Shown here piece after piece: positions 24,330 to 32,471 of a stretch of DNA of 50,289 bases. The notes under the pieces were generated by a model. The model did not search any database. It had not been told where the DNA came from and saw only the letters and a list, made by a program, of their open reading frames with translations. Location of the stretch: positions 180,325 to 230,613 of the forward strand of contig DEXG01000023.1 of the NCBI GenBank assembly GCA_002364005.1, read 5' to 3'. Position 1 is the first letter of the stretch. Each line of letters opens with the position of its first letter. Made by a program: the position numbers and the translations under genes. This stretch comes from Phycisphaerales bacterium UBA3190 (GTDB lineage Bacteria; Planctomycetota; Phycisphaerae; Phycisphaerales; UBA1924).

Positions 24330-27308
24330 ATGAGTCAGCATGCTCGTATAGCTATGCACCCCTCCCGCTCGTCAAACAGACGCCATCTGGCGATGTATTT
24401 GATGGCAACAGCGGGACTTGTCGCCGGCTTTGCAGCCCCGGCGGCGGCACAAACAGCGACCGCCAACGGTGCAGCATCTGGTGCCAAGGGCACCGGTGCC
24501 ACGCATGCATCGAACAATGTCCTCGAAGGCAAGCCCATGAAGGTCAAGCTCGGCAACACCGATGCCGAGTTTGTGATCGCAGAACCGCAGGCCAAGGTTT
24601 CAGACGCGGTTCGTGTCATTAACCCTGCCGTGCCCGAGTTCAATGTCGTCAAGCAGGTCTATGCACAGATTTCAGTCGGTGCCCGCAACGAGGAGATTCT
24701 GCAGCGTGCGTTGAGTTCAGCGACCGCGAATCTCACCTCCGCACAGCAGGGCCAGTTCACCTACCGCAAGTTCAGTGGTATGGACAATGTGTTCGTGATC
24801 GACACCCCGACCGTCGAGGACGCGATCGTCCTGGTCGAGCGTCTCGAAGCCCAAGCAGGGGTTGATTGGACCGAGGTCGCCTACCGCGAACCGCTGCAAG
24901 CGCTGAGCATGGGTGGCCCAGTGATTACGACCGACCCGAATGCGCCGTTCCAATGGCATATCTTCAACAACCCAGCGCTCTTCCCGGCTCCCTTCGATGG
25001 GAACCACATGATCGATCAGGCCTACGCACGCGGTTACTCGGGTGCTGGCGTGACCGTTGGTGTGCTTGAGGCGTTCCAGAACAGCTTCTATCGCGTTGAC
25101 GATCAGGGTGTTCTTGAGATCCACCCCGACCTGGCGTTGAAGACCAACTTCGATCTGTCAATCCCGACCGACCCATACAACCACACCTACTCCCACGGCG
25201 TGAGTGTTGCCGGGCTGATTGCCGCTGAAGGCGACAACGGACTGCAGGGTGCTGGCGTCGCGTACAACTCGACGCTCGTTTCACTCCGCAACGGCAACTC
25301 GATCGATCAGGGCGAATCGCTATCCCACGCATTGAACGACATCCAGATCATCAACAACTCGTGGGGCCCGGCAAGCGGCAGCTTCCCCCCCAACAGCGTT
25401 GGCAAGGTGCTTGTTGATTTCCCTGACGATTACGAGATCGTCGTCCCCAATATCACGCACTCGGGTTTGGCACGCATTGTGGATATCGGCCTCGATCAGG
25501 GCATTCGTCTCGGACGCAACCGTGATGGACGCATCTTCGTCTTTTCGGCTGGCAACGACAGCCATTTCCAGGGCTTCGATCGCCTCGCGGTCGGCAACGC
25601 AATCAGCCTGCCCGGCATCGGCGTTGATCCCGCCGTCGACCCGTATGGCTACCTCGATATCGATGGCCTCGACCCAGCGGACAACGACTTTGACGGCATC
25701 CCCGATGTCTTCATTCTGGATGGTGTCCCAGACGACGGCCTGGGCTGGCGATGGAGCGGTCACTTCGGTGATCGTACCGAGTACAGCTCGCTGACTTCGC
25801 TCTCGCGGACCATCGCGATTGCATCGGTGGGCCAGAGCAACGCGGTTTCGGGGTACTCAACCACCGGCACCTCGGTATTCATCGGTGCCTACTCGCAGGA
25901 CAGCATCTTGTCCCAGGAGTTTGACCCCAACAACCAGGGCTGGTTCCCATCAGCTGTGGGACTGGGCGTGCTGACGATTGAGCAAGCCGACGGCGAGGAT
26001 CAGGACGCGATTGATTGCAACGCAGTCATCCCCGGGCTCGGGTTCCTCGACGATGACATCGAGACCTGTATGTTCAACGGCACCAGTGCCGCGGCCCCGA
26101 TCGCGTCGGGCATCATCGCCCTGATGCTTGAAGCGAACCCCTCGCTCACGCTGCGTGACATCCAGATGATCCTGCAGCAGACCGCGATGGTTCCTGAAAC
26201 CACCGGCGCCGACCCGGCCGGTTCGGACTTCTACGACACCACCAAATCGTACTGGCCATCCGTATTCCTCGGCCTGGGCCAGACCGACCCGGATGACACA
26301 GGCCCACCCTCGCCCACCTTCTGGACCACCAACGCTGCTGGGATCCGCCACAGTGATGAGTATGGCTTCGGTATCATCGATGCGGACGCTGCGATCCAAG
26401 CCGCGGAAACATGGGGTGGCGTTGGACCACTGATCCTCATGGATTCGGGCGTCGTTGAGAGTGGTGATGATGAAGGCGGGAACCCGAACTTCGATGATGG
26501 CGAGATTGATGACGCTATTTTCGAACCTGCTGTGGTGCTCAACGAGAATCAAGAAACGAATGTACTGGTTCCGGGTGAAATCTTTGCTCTGAACATTGCC
26601 TGTATTCGTGAAAACATCGAGGTCGAAGGTGTTGAGCTTGAACTCACGATCGAAGGCGATGGTGCCGGCGATTTGATGATTGCGCTGCAAGGCCCACGAG
26701 GAACCATCTCCCCGCTGGCGATTCCCCGCGGCGATTCCAATGGGCTTGATGGAACCGCGTACACCGAGCACACCTTCACGACCTACAAGCACTGGGGTGA
26801 ACTCGCGGGCGGTACATGGACGCTGTATATTCAGGATTTCCGTCCTGACGAGGAGAGCCCCGAAGGCACACCGCCTGACGAAATGCCAGATCCAACGAGC
26901 CCCGAAAGCTACGGCGTTGAGCAGATCACCTACCTGGGTGTGTTCGGCCTGCCAGGCAATGACGAGCACACCGGCAAGAGCCTTGTCAGCTACCGCCTCC
27001 GGGTGTACGGGCACGAGATCGGCGCTCCCGTCTTCGAGGGTTGCCCACCCCAACTCACCGGCTGCCCCGGCGATCTCGACGGCAACGGCCGCATCGATGT
27101 GCTTGACCTCCAGATCTACCTCAACTGGTACATGGAGGGCAACACCCTGGCTGATCTCAACGGCGATGGTGTCATCAACTACACGGACCTGATCGTGTAC
27201 CGGTCACTCTGGGTACCAGGTGCCTGCGGTGCTTCTGGCGTCCTCGGCCGTCCTCGTCCCGGCGACTCCGACCTGGGTGACAACGACCCACAGATCCGCC
27301 CGATCTGA
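24330..27308 (+). CDS. Secreted subtilisin-like (S8) protease with P-domain and dockerin-like repeat
   Basis: 992-residue secreted protein. A long signal sequence ends near GFAAPAAAQ, and a pro-region of about 170 residues follows. In the S8 domain, His289 lies in SHGVSVAGLIA and Ser586 in NGTSAAAP. The position of the catalytic Asp (VxVLDxG) is VGVLEAF, with Glu247. The oxyanion Asn is in IINNSWG. A kexin-like P-domain follows (about 747-887, HWGELAGGTWTLYI), then a dockerin-like/EF-hand pair (CPGDLDGNGRIDVLDL and DLNGDGVINYTDL, about 912-960). ATG 24330 has GGAG six bases upstream; the open frame before it is unlikely coding. The protein is likely extracellular or surface-bound. Activity is uncertain because of the Asp to Glu change. 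Confidence 0.88.
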   Translation: MSQHARIAMHPSRSSNRRHLAMYLMATAGLVAGFAAPAAAQTATANGAASGAKGTGATHASNNVLEGKPMKVKLGNTDAEFVIAEPQAKVSDAVRVINPAVPEFNVVKQVYAQISVGARNEEILQRALSSATANLTSAQQGQFTYRKFSGMDNVFVIDTPTVEDAIVLVERLEAQAGVDWTEVAYREPLQALSMGGPVITTDPNAPFQWHIFNNPALFPAPFDGNHMIDQAYARGYSGAGVTVGVLEAFQNSFYRVDDQGVLEIHPDLALKTNFDLSIPTDPYNHTYSHGVSVAGLIAAEGDNGLQGAGVAYNSTLVSLRNGNSIDQGESLSHALNDIQIINNSWGPASGSFPPNSVGKVLVDFPDDYEIVVPNITHSGLARIVDIGLDQGIRLGRNRDGRIFVFSAGNDSHFQGFDRLAVGNAISLPGIGVDPAVDPYGYLDIDGLDPADNDFDGIPDVFILDGVPDDGLGWRWSGHFGDRTEYSSLTSLSRTIAIASVGQSNAVSGYSTTGTSVFIGAYSQDSILSQEFDPNNQGWFPSAVGLGVLTIEQADGEDQDAIDCNAVIPGLGFLDDDIETCMFNGTSAAAPIASGIIALMLEANPSLTLRDIQMILQQTAMVPETTGADPAGSDFYDTTKSYWPSVFLGLGQTDPDDTGPPSPTFWTTNAAGIRHSDEYGFGIIDADAAIQAAETWGGVGPLILMDSGVVESGDDEGGNPNFDDGEIDDAIFEPAVVLNENQETNVLVPGEIFALNIACIRENIEVEGVELELTIEGDGAGDLMIALQGPRGTISPLAIPRGDSNGLDGTAYTEHTFTTYKHWGELAGGTWTLYIQDFRPDEESPEGTPPDEMPDPTSPESYGVEQITYLGVFGLPGNDEHTGKSLVSYRLRVYGHEIGAPVFEGCPPQLTGCPGDLDGNGRIDVLDLQIYLNWYMEGNTLADLNGDGVINYTDLIVYRSLWVPGACGASGVLGRPRPGDSDLGDNDPQIRPI

Positions 27309-27336
27309 TTGACACACCCCAAGTTCACACTCATCA

Positions 27337-27364
27337 ATCGGCACCCAGCAGGGTGCCGATTTTT
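27337..27364 (+). terminator. Rho-independent terminator of the subtilase gene
   Basis: A perfect 10-bp stem (ATCGGCACCC / GGGTGCCGAT) with loop AGCA is followed by TTTT. It lies about 30 nt past the protease stop and isolates it from the glycan-export locus. Confidence 0.9.
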
Positions 27365-27405
27365 CATCCCCAGCATCCACTGAATACGGGTATCGTGCTT
27401 TGGGC

Positions 27406-27433
27406 TTGCAACATCTGAGAATATCACTAGTAT
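27406..27433 (+). promoter_or_regulatory. Candidate promoter of the ABC exporter/secretin operon
   Basis: TTGCAA, a 16-bp spacer and TAGTAT would place the transcription start near 27440, exactly where the shared leader element begins. Each hexamer matches consensus in four of six positions. Confidence 0.35.
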
Positions 27434-27440
27434 CTATGGT

Positions 27441-27488
27441 TCAAGCGGCTCTCTGTCCGCCGCGGCAACACCCCCTTTCGTGGGGTTG
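27441..27488 (+). promoter_or_regulatory. Shared leader element, copy A (tandem hairpins)
   Basis: Pattern TCAA, 20 nt, GCAAC, 15 nt, GTTG. The first part can fold as GCGG/CCGC. The second folds as CAAC-A-CCC with GGG-GTTG around CTTTCGT. The same order and near-identical spacing occurs before the other two plus-strand operons of the locus (32397 and 42133). It lies 78 nt before the ABC exporter ATG. Possible roles are an RNA control element such as an antitermination or riboswitch-like leader, or a dyad DNA operator just after the start site. Confidence 0.5.
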
Positions 27489-27566
27489 TGCATCTCAAGC
27501 TCCCAAATGACCGATGTTTAGCATGTCATCAGTCATTCGCCAAGTCCTGGCACCGGAGTCTATCTC

Positions 27567-29543
27567 ATGAGCGAAGACGCTCATTCTGCGACCGTACCCC
27601 CATCGGGATCGATGCTGGGGCTATTGCGTGAGCACAGCTCTCGCCTTGGGCTCGTTGTCGGGCTGCTGGTCTTGCTTGCGCTCACCGACCTGGCCCCGCC
27701 TTACGCGATCAAACTGCTGATTGACGATGTCTTCACCGGCCAGGGCCAGTCAGAAGCCATGGGCGGTGCCTGGAAGCTGCTTGGGCTGATCCTCTCCGGC
27801 TTGTTCCTGAGCTACATCGCACGCAACACGCTGTTCTACAGCAGCCGCATGCTCTCGTTAAAGATGAGCGAAGATATCTGCTTCTCGCTCCGGCGTCGCC
27901 TCTTCGATCATCTCCAGCAGCTGAGTCTGCGGTTCTACCGATCGAATCAACCTGGCCGGGTCAGCGCCCGGGTCATGGATGACACCTACAAGATCCAGGC
28001 CTTCATCCAGGAAAAGCTTCCGCTGCTGATGCTGAACCTGCTGAAGTTTCAGATCCTCATCGTTGTGATCTGCATGATGAATCTTCGCCTGGCACTTGCC
28101 TCGATTATCATCTTGCCGCTTCAGTTCGTGACCTATCGCTTCTTCCGAGGCCCCATCAAGGTGAGCCACAGCGAAGCGCAGGAAAATCTCTCACTCGCGT
28201 ATGGCAGTGTTGTAGAGAAGTTCCTGGGGATTGAGGTCGTGAAGGGATTCAACGCTGAGGTTCGAGAGAGCGCGACCTTTCACGCGGCGATCAACAAGAG
28301 CCGCGAATCACAGATCAAATCGCATCGCTATCACTTCGCTCAGAAGGTCACGGCAGACCTGCTTGTCGGGCTGGGGACAATCCTGCTCCTTGCGTACGGT
28401 GCCTTCGAAGTGATCAAGGGCCGCATGAAGGGCGGCGAGTTCATGATGTTCTTCGGGTATGTCATGATGCTGTACCCCTCGGTGCTCGAGATCATCAGCG
28501 GCGTGGGGCATTCATCAAAGGCGACCGCGAGCGTGAGCCGCGTATTTGATATGCTTGATGAGCCGATTCAGGATGCGGGCGTGATGGCCAACAGCGAGGG
28601 CGATGAGGCGCTCGCGGCGCTGCGAGGCGAGATCGTATTCAGCGGGGTCCACTTCGCCTACGACGATGCGACCGAAGTGCTCGTGGACCTCGACTTCACG
28701 ATCCGCCCGGGCGAGCGTGTGGCGATCACCGGCCCCAGCGGTTCGGGCAAAAGCACCACGATCAACCTCCTCCCCCGCTTCCTGACACCCTCGAAGGGCA
28801 CGATCGAGATCGGCGGGCGCAACACCAGCGAGATGCCCATCACTTCGCTGCGTTCCGGGATCGGCCTGGCGTTCCAAGAGGTGTTCCTCTTCAATGCGAC
28901 CATCTATGAGAATCTCAGATACGCCCGCCCGGACGCGACCCGCGCCGAGGTTGAGCGGGCCTGCCGCATCACCGGTGCTGACGAGGTGATCGAGCGTCTG
29001 CCCGAGGGCTATCACACACGCCTGAGCGATTATGGCGTAGAGCTTTCCCGCGGCGAGAAGCAACGCATTACCCTCGCACGCGCCCTGCTCAAGAATGCTC
29101 CGATCCTGATTCTCGATGAGGCGACCGCATCGATCGACCGCGAATCGTCACGCCAGATCATGGAAACAATCTTCGAAGAAGTTCAGAATCGGACTATCAT
29201 CGTCATCACACACGAGGCAACCCTTCTGAACCTTGTCGACCGGGTACTGAGCATCCGTGAGGGACGCAAGGATTTCGATGGCTCACCCGAGGCGTACATC
29301 AGGCGCGAGTACGGGGTCGGATCGGAAGGCCTCCTGCGCACCAAACCATTGAGTCCCGCTCAGCCCAAGGAAGACATCGAACGCTATGTCGAACGAGTCG
29401 GCGAGGGATTCATCGAGCCGTCTCAAATATCACGCGAAGACCAAACAAACGAACGAGCAGTCAACCGGTTCGACCAGGATGAAGAACCACCGATTGCCAG
29501 CGAACCATCACGGACCAACTCTGACGAGGACACGCACGGATGA
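27567..29543 (+). CDS. MsbA-like ABC exporter (fused TM and ATPase domains)
   Basis: 658-residue half-transporter. Six TM helices (about residues 20-320) carry the ABC exporter type-I text, including PGRVSARVMDD, which is typical of the coupling region. The ATPase domain (about 350-580) has Walker A GPSGSGKSTT, Q-loop FQEVFLFNATI, signature LSRGEKQRITLARALL and Walker B ILILDEATASID. A hydrophilic, acidic tail of about 75 residues follows. CGGAG precedes ATG 27567. It overlaps the secretin-like gene by ATGA, so the two are translationally coupled. Substrates of this family include lipids, lipid-linked glycans and peptides; the locus suggests a glycolipid or glycan precursor. Family firm, substrate inferred. 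Confidence 0.93.
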   Translation: MSEDAHSATVPPSGSMLGLLREHSSRLGLVVGLLVLLALTDLAPPYAIKLLIDDVFTGQGQSEAMGGAWKLLGLILSGLFLSYIARNTLFYSSRMLSLKMSEDICFSLRRRLFDHLQQLSLRFYRSNQPGRVSARVMDDTYKIQAFIQEKLPLLMLNLLKFQILIVVICMMNLRLALASIIILPLQFVTYRFFRGPIKVSHSEAQENLSLAYGSVVEKFLGIEVVKGFNAEVRESATFHAAINKSRESQIKSHRYHFAQKVTADLLVGLGTILLLAYGAFEVIKGRMKGGEFMMFFGYVMMLYPSVLEIISGVGHSSKATASVSRVFDMLDEPIQDAGVMANSEGDEALAALRGEIVFSGVHFAYDDATEVLVDLDFTIRPGERVAITGPSGSGKSTTINLLPRFLTPSKGTIEIGGRNTSEMPITSLRSGIGLAFQEVFLFNATIYENLRYARPDATRAEVERACRITGADEVIERLPEGYHTRLSDYGVELSRGEKQRITLARALLKNAPILILDEATASIDRESSRQIMETIFEEVQNRTIIVITHEATLLNLVDRVLSIREGRKDFDGSPEAYIRREYGVGSEGLLRTKPLSPAQPKEDIERYVERVGEGFIEPSQISREDQTNERAVNRFDQDEEPPIASEPSRTNSDEDTHG

Positions 29544-32353
29544 ACACCTCCCCCTTCGTCATTCGCTTTGGGCGCAGGCCCAGTGAAATCACGACCCTCA
29601 CCAGACTGCTGGCGGCGAACGGCTTGATCCTGATCGGGGCATGCATCGGCGGCTGCAGCAGCGATCACACCGCGAGCGTCAAGTCGATCGAGGTGGAAGA
29701 TCCGAGGGCAACGAGCGGTGCCTATGTCGTAGAAGACGCGGACCCAGGCACCGAAGACGGGCTTGCCCGCATCGCCGCAGCGCTCGACGAGCTGGCCGAG
29801 CCCAACATCACACCGGGGATGCTTGAGTCAATTCGCGCACGGGCAGAGCACGATGCGATGGAAGAACAGCGTGAGGTGATGGAAATCAAGCGTGCGAATC
29901 GCTTGGCAGAAGACGAATCGCAATCACCCGCACCGGTTGTGCATGTGCCTGATAACGCCGGACGCCTGATCACGCTCGATCGGATGAGCCTGTCGGAAAT
30001 CAATGAGCTGATGGGGTCGATCGCGCTGCGTTTGCAAGCCGAGAAGGGGTTCCAGATCGCCCTGCCCGTGCTCGAAGCGCAGCTTGGCGCTCGTCCCCAG
30101 TCGGTGAGTGAAGGGCCATCGCTGGTCCAAACCGCCGCGGATGGTTCGAAGACCATCCTGCGTCTGGGTTTCGTGAGTTATGTCTCGCAGCTTCCTCAGA
30201 TCTGGGTGCAGGGCGTCACCATCAAGCCCGACGGCTCGACGATTGCCAGTGCGGAGATTGAGCAGATTCAGGGGATGGTCAGCGGCTCTCTCGAACAGCT
30301 CGAGACGATGCGGACAGGGCTCACACAGAAAGACCTCGCCCGGGAGCTTGTCCAGCTGAGCTATGTCGATACGCAGAGCGCGATCAAGGCGCTCACCGGG
30401 CTGGGGATCAAGACCATCGATTCGGTGGAGAAGCTCCCCCCAACGATCAACTATGACGAGCTGCCGATCGTGACGGTCATGCCGCCCCCCGATACCAAAG
30501 CCATGGGGCTCGTGGGCAGCGCAGAGTCCGCCTCAGGCGCATTCGGTCAGAGCTCAACCCCGACCAAGGCGAGTGACCTGAATGCCAATGTGCTCATGGG
30601 TCAGACCTCTGAGATGATGATTGTGTATCACCCGGCCCACCCTGAGCAGTACAGCATGGTCCGCCAGCTGCTCAATAAGTACATCGACCGCCCAGCGCGT
30701 CAGGTCTTTGTCGAGGGACTGGTGCTCGAGATCAGCGAGGAGGGGCTCGATGAACTCGGCGTGGAGTGGTCGTACCAGCAGGGCAGCGTTGACTTTGTGC
30801 TGGGCTCGCTGAGCCCGACCGGCCTGACCGACACCCTGGGGCTGACCAACATCGAGGACAGAACCCTTGTGAAAAACTGGGCCGTCGAACTCCGGGCGCT
30901 GGTACAGGATGGCAAAGCGGAGGTGCTCTCGCGACCGAGTGTGATCACGCTCGACAATCGACAAGCAACGATTCGCGTGGGTGAAGACATCCCGATCGCC
31001 ACCAGCCAGGAAGGGTTCTCGAGCGCATCGAACAAGGTGGCATTCAACTTCAAATACCTCGCGACCGGCATCCTGCTCAACATCCGCCCCCGAATCACAG
31101 AGTCGGGCGAAGAGGTCTCGATGCTGATCGACACGGTCGTGTCTGCACAGGTCCCGGGCCGCGACCTTGAGATCCGATCGACGGCGGGCGACCTGCTCGC
31201 GTCGGCCCCCACCGTTTCGACGCGCCGTGTGCAGACCTACGCGCGAATCGACAACAAGACCCCGCTCATCATTGGTGGGCTTGTGTCTCGGGATATGTCC
31301 ATCACGCAGGACAAGGTGCCGTTCCTCGGCGACCTCCCGATCATCGGCAACGCGTTCCGCTCCAAGCAGACCTCGACCGAGAAACGGGAAGTGATCATCG
31401 TGCTCACCCCGTATGTGCTGCAGGATGACGATGCCGTCAGCCGCATCCTTCCCAAGGACGACGATCTGTTTGATAGCACGGGCAACAAGCTCTTCCGCGA
31501 TGCCTTCCGCATTCGCTCGCAGGATGTGTTTGATCTACAGTTCCTTGCGGAGAACAAGCGTCTGCGCATCTACCGCGACCTTGCCCGTGAGCTGATCAAG
31601 AACAACTTCACATTCGCGGAGGTCGATCCCTTCTCCGAGTTCCGAGACGACACGATCCCCGGTGAGGAGATCCTTGTCCACCGCATGATCTATGAGCTGA
31701 TCAAGCGGACCGAGGTCGATATGCGTGTGAACCCACAGCGCATCATCTACTTTGAGGAGAAAGACTACGAGGGGTACAATGTCCGCTTCCTCGAATCCAT
31801 GCTCGCCAAGCTGGGCGATGGCCAGACCCCCGAGAGCTTCTTCAAGCTCAACCCGGGCAAAGCGATCGCGATCACCTACACATACAAGCGAAACTCGCTG
31901 GCGAGACAGGATCTCGCATCGGAACCCATCCCTGAGGTCGCCCTGGTGGATTGCCCGAACCGGGATGCTTGGCAGCAGCTGCTGTGGGACATGAACCAGC
32001 CCAACAGCGACGGCATCGACCGCTACACGATCATTATCCAGGGCGGGCGGGATATCGTGCGTCTTCAGCGCGCGATCATGCTCAAGATGATCGTGCAACT
32101 CAACGGCGGGGAAGAATCTCTCTCGCTCGACAACTTCTCGATCGGGAAGATCCTGCACACGCCCGAGCTGGGCAGCGATGCCGTAACGGTCATCGATGCG
32201 GATGTCGCGCGGTACTTCTTCCACACCGAGCTTTACTATGCCGCCATCATCAAACGCATCGAGGAGACCCTCAAGCTGTTTGACGATGCAATTGACGACC
32301 CATCGGTGCAAATGTACCTCGAACCCGGCGCCAACAGGGCTGATCTTGAGTAG
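29540..32353 (+). CDS. Secretin-like outer-membrane lipoprotein with extra C-terminal domain
   Basis: 937-residue protein with a lipobox (IGACIGGC, Cys at about residue 39), so it is likely a lipoprotein. An N-terminal unassigned region is followed by a secretin N-domain (MMIVYHPAHPEQYSMV, about 358-375) and RQVFVEGLVLEI. The secretin beta-barrel domain covers about 390-632: VLSRPSVITLDNRQATI, VGEDIPI, TGILLNIRPRI, TPLIIGGLVSRD, VPFLGDLPIIGNAF, EVIIVLTPYVL. Canonical GspD/PilQ proteins end soon after this; here about 305 further residues follow with no recognised motif. No GspE, GspF or other type II/IV genes are nearby. It is coupled to the ABC exporter by a 4-nt overlap, so I infer a pore for export of the locus product. 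Confidence 0.88.
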   Translation: MNTSPFVIRFGRRPSEITTLTRLLAANGLILIGACIGGCSSDHTASVKSIEVEDPRATSGAYVVEDADPGTEDGLARIAAALDELAEPNITPGMLESIRARAEHDAMEEQREVMEIKRANRLAEDESQSPAPVVHVPDNAGRLITLDRMSLSEINELMGSIALRLQAEKGFQIALPVLEAQLGARPQSVSEGPSLVQTAADGSKTILRLGFVSYVSQLPQIWVQGVTIKPDGSTIASAEIEQIQGMVSGSLEQLETMRTGLTQKDLARELVQLSYVDTQSAIKALTGLGIKTIDSVEKLPPTINYDELPIVTVMPPPDTKAMGLVGSAESASGAFGQSSTPTKASDLNANVLMGQTSEMMIVYHPAHPEQYSMVRQLLNKYIDRPARQVFVEGLVLEISEEGLDELGVEWSYQQGSVDFVLGSLSPTGLTDTLGLTNIEDRTLVKNWAVELRALVQDGKAEVLSRPSVITLDNRQATIRVGEDIPIATSQEGFSSASNKVAFNFKYLATGILLNIRPRITESGEEVSMLIDTVVSAQVPGRDLEIRSTAGDLLASAPTVSTRRVQTYARIDNKTPLIIGGLVSRDMSITQDKVPFLGDLPIIGNAFRSKQTSTEKREVIIVLTPYVLQDDDAVSRILPKDDDLFDSTGNKLFRDAFRIRSQDVFDLQFLAENKRLRIYRDLARELIKNNFTFAEVDPFSEFRDDTIPGEEILVHRMIYELIKRTEVDMRVNPQRIIYFEEKDYEGYNVRFLESMLAKLGDGQTPESFFKLNPGKAIAITYTYKRNSLARQDLASEPIPEVALVDCPNRDAWQQLLWDMNQPNSDGIDRYTIIIQGGRDIVRLQRAIMLKMIVQLNGGEESLSLDNFSIGKILHTPELGSDAVTVIDADVARYFFHTELYYAAIIKRIEETLKLFDDAIDDPSVQMYLEPGANRADLE

Positions 32354-32368
32354 CCAGAGCGGTCTATA

Positions 32369-32397
32369 TTGACCCGACCGATCGGTTCGTGAATAAT
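32369..32397 (+). promoter_or_regulatory. Strong sigma70-like promoter of the glycan synthesis operon
   Basis: TTGACC, a 17-bp spacer and AATAAT (five of six matches each) lie just past the secretin stop. The spacer contains the 10-bp palindrome ACCGATCGGT, a possible operator. Transcription would begin near 32404, inside the shared leader element. Confidence 0.6.
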
Positions 32398-32441
32398 CAA
32401 CTCTGTGCCGATGGGGCACGCAACCCCATTGGTGGGCGTTG
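32397..32441 (+). promoter_or_regulatory. Shared leader element, copy B (tandem hairpins)
   Basis: Pattern TCAA, 19 nt, GCAAC, 13 nt, GTTG. Hairpin 1 is GTGCC/GGCAC; hairpin 2 is CAAC-CCC with GGG-C-GTTG around ATTGGT. It shares AATCAACTC with copy C. It ends 30 nt before the chosen start of the giant glycosyltransferase gene, so it must lie in the 5' leader. Confidence 0.55.
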
Positions 32442-32471
32442 TTTATTTATCACGCGCTGAGGGGTGAGAGC

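Noticed and set aside
25950..27053. 367-codon minus-strand frame inside the subtilase gene
   Set aside because: Antisense shadow; the plus-strand frame carries the catalytic Ser motif and P-domain.
29540..32353. Reading the secretin as part of a type II secretion or type IV pilus system
   Set aside because: No GspE/F/G, PilB/C/M-type or assembly ATPase genes lie nearby; the neighbours are ABC exporters and glycan enzymes.
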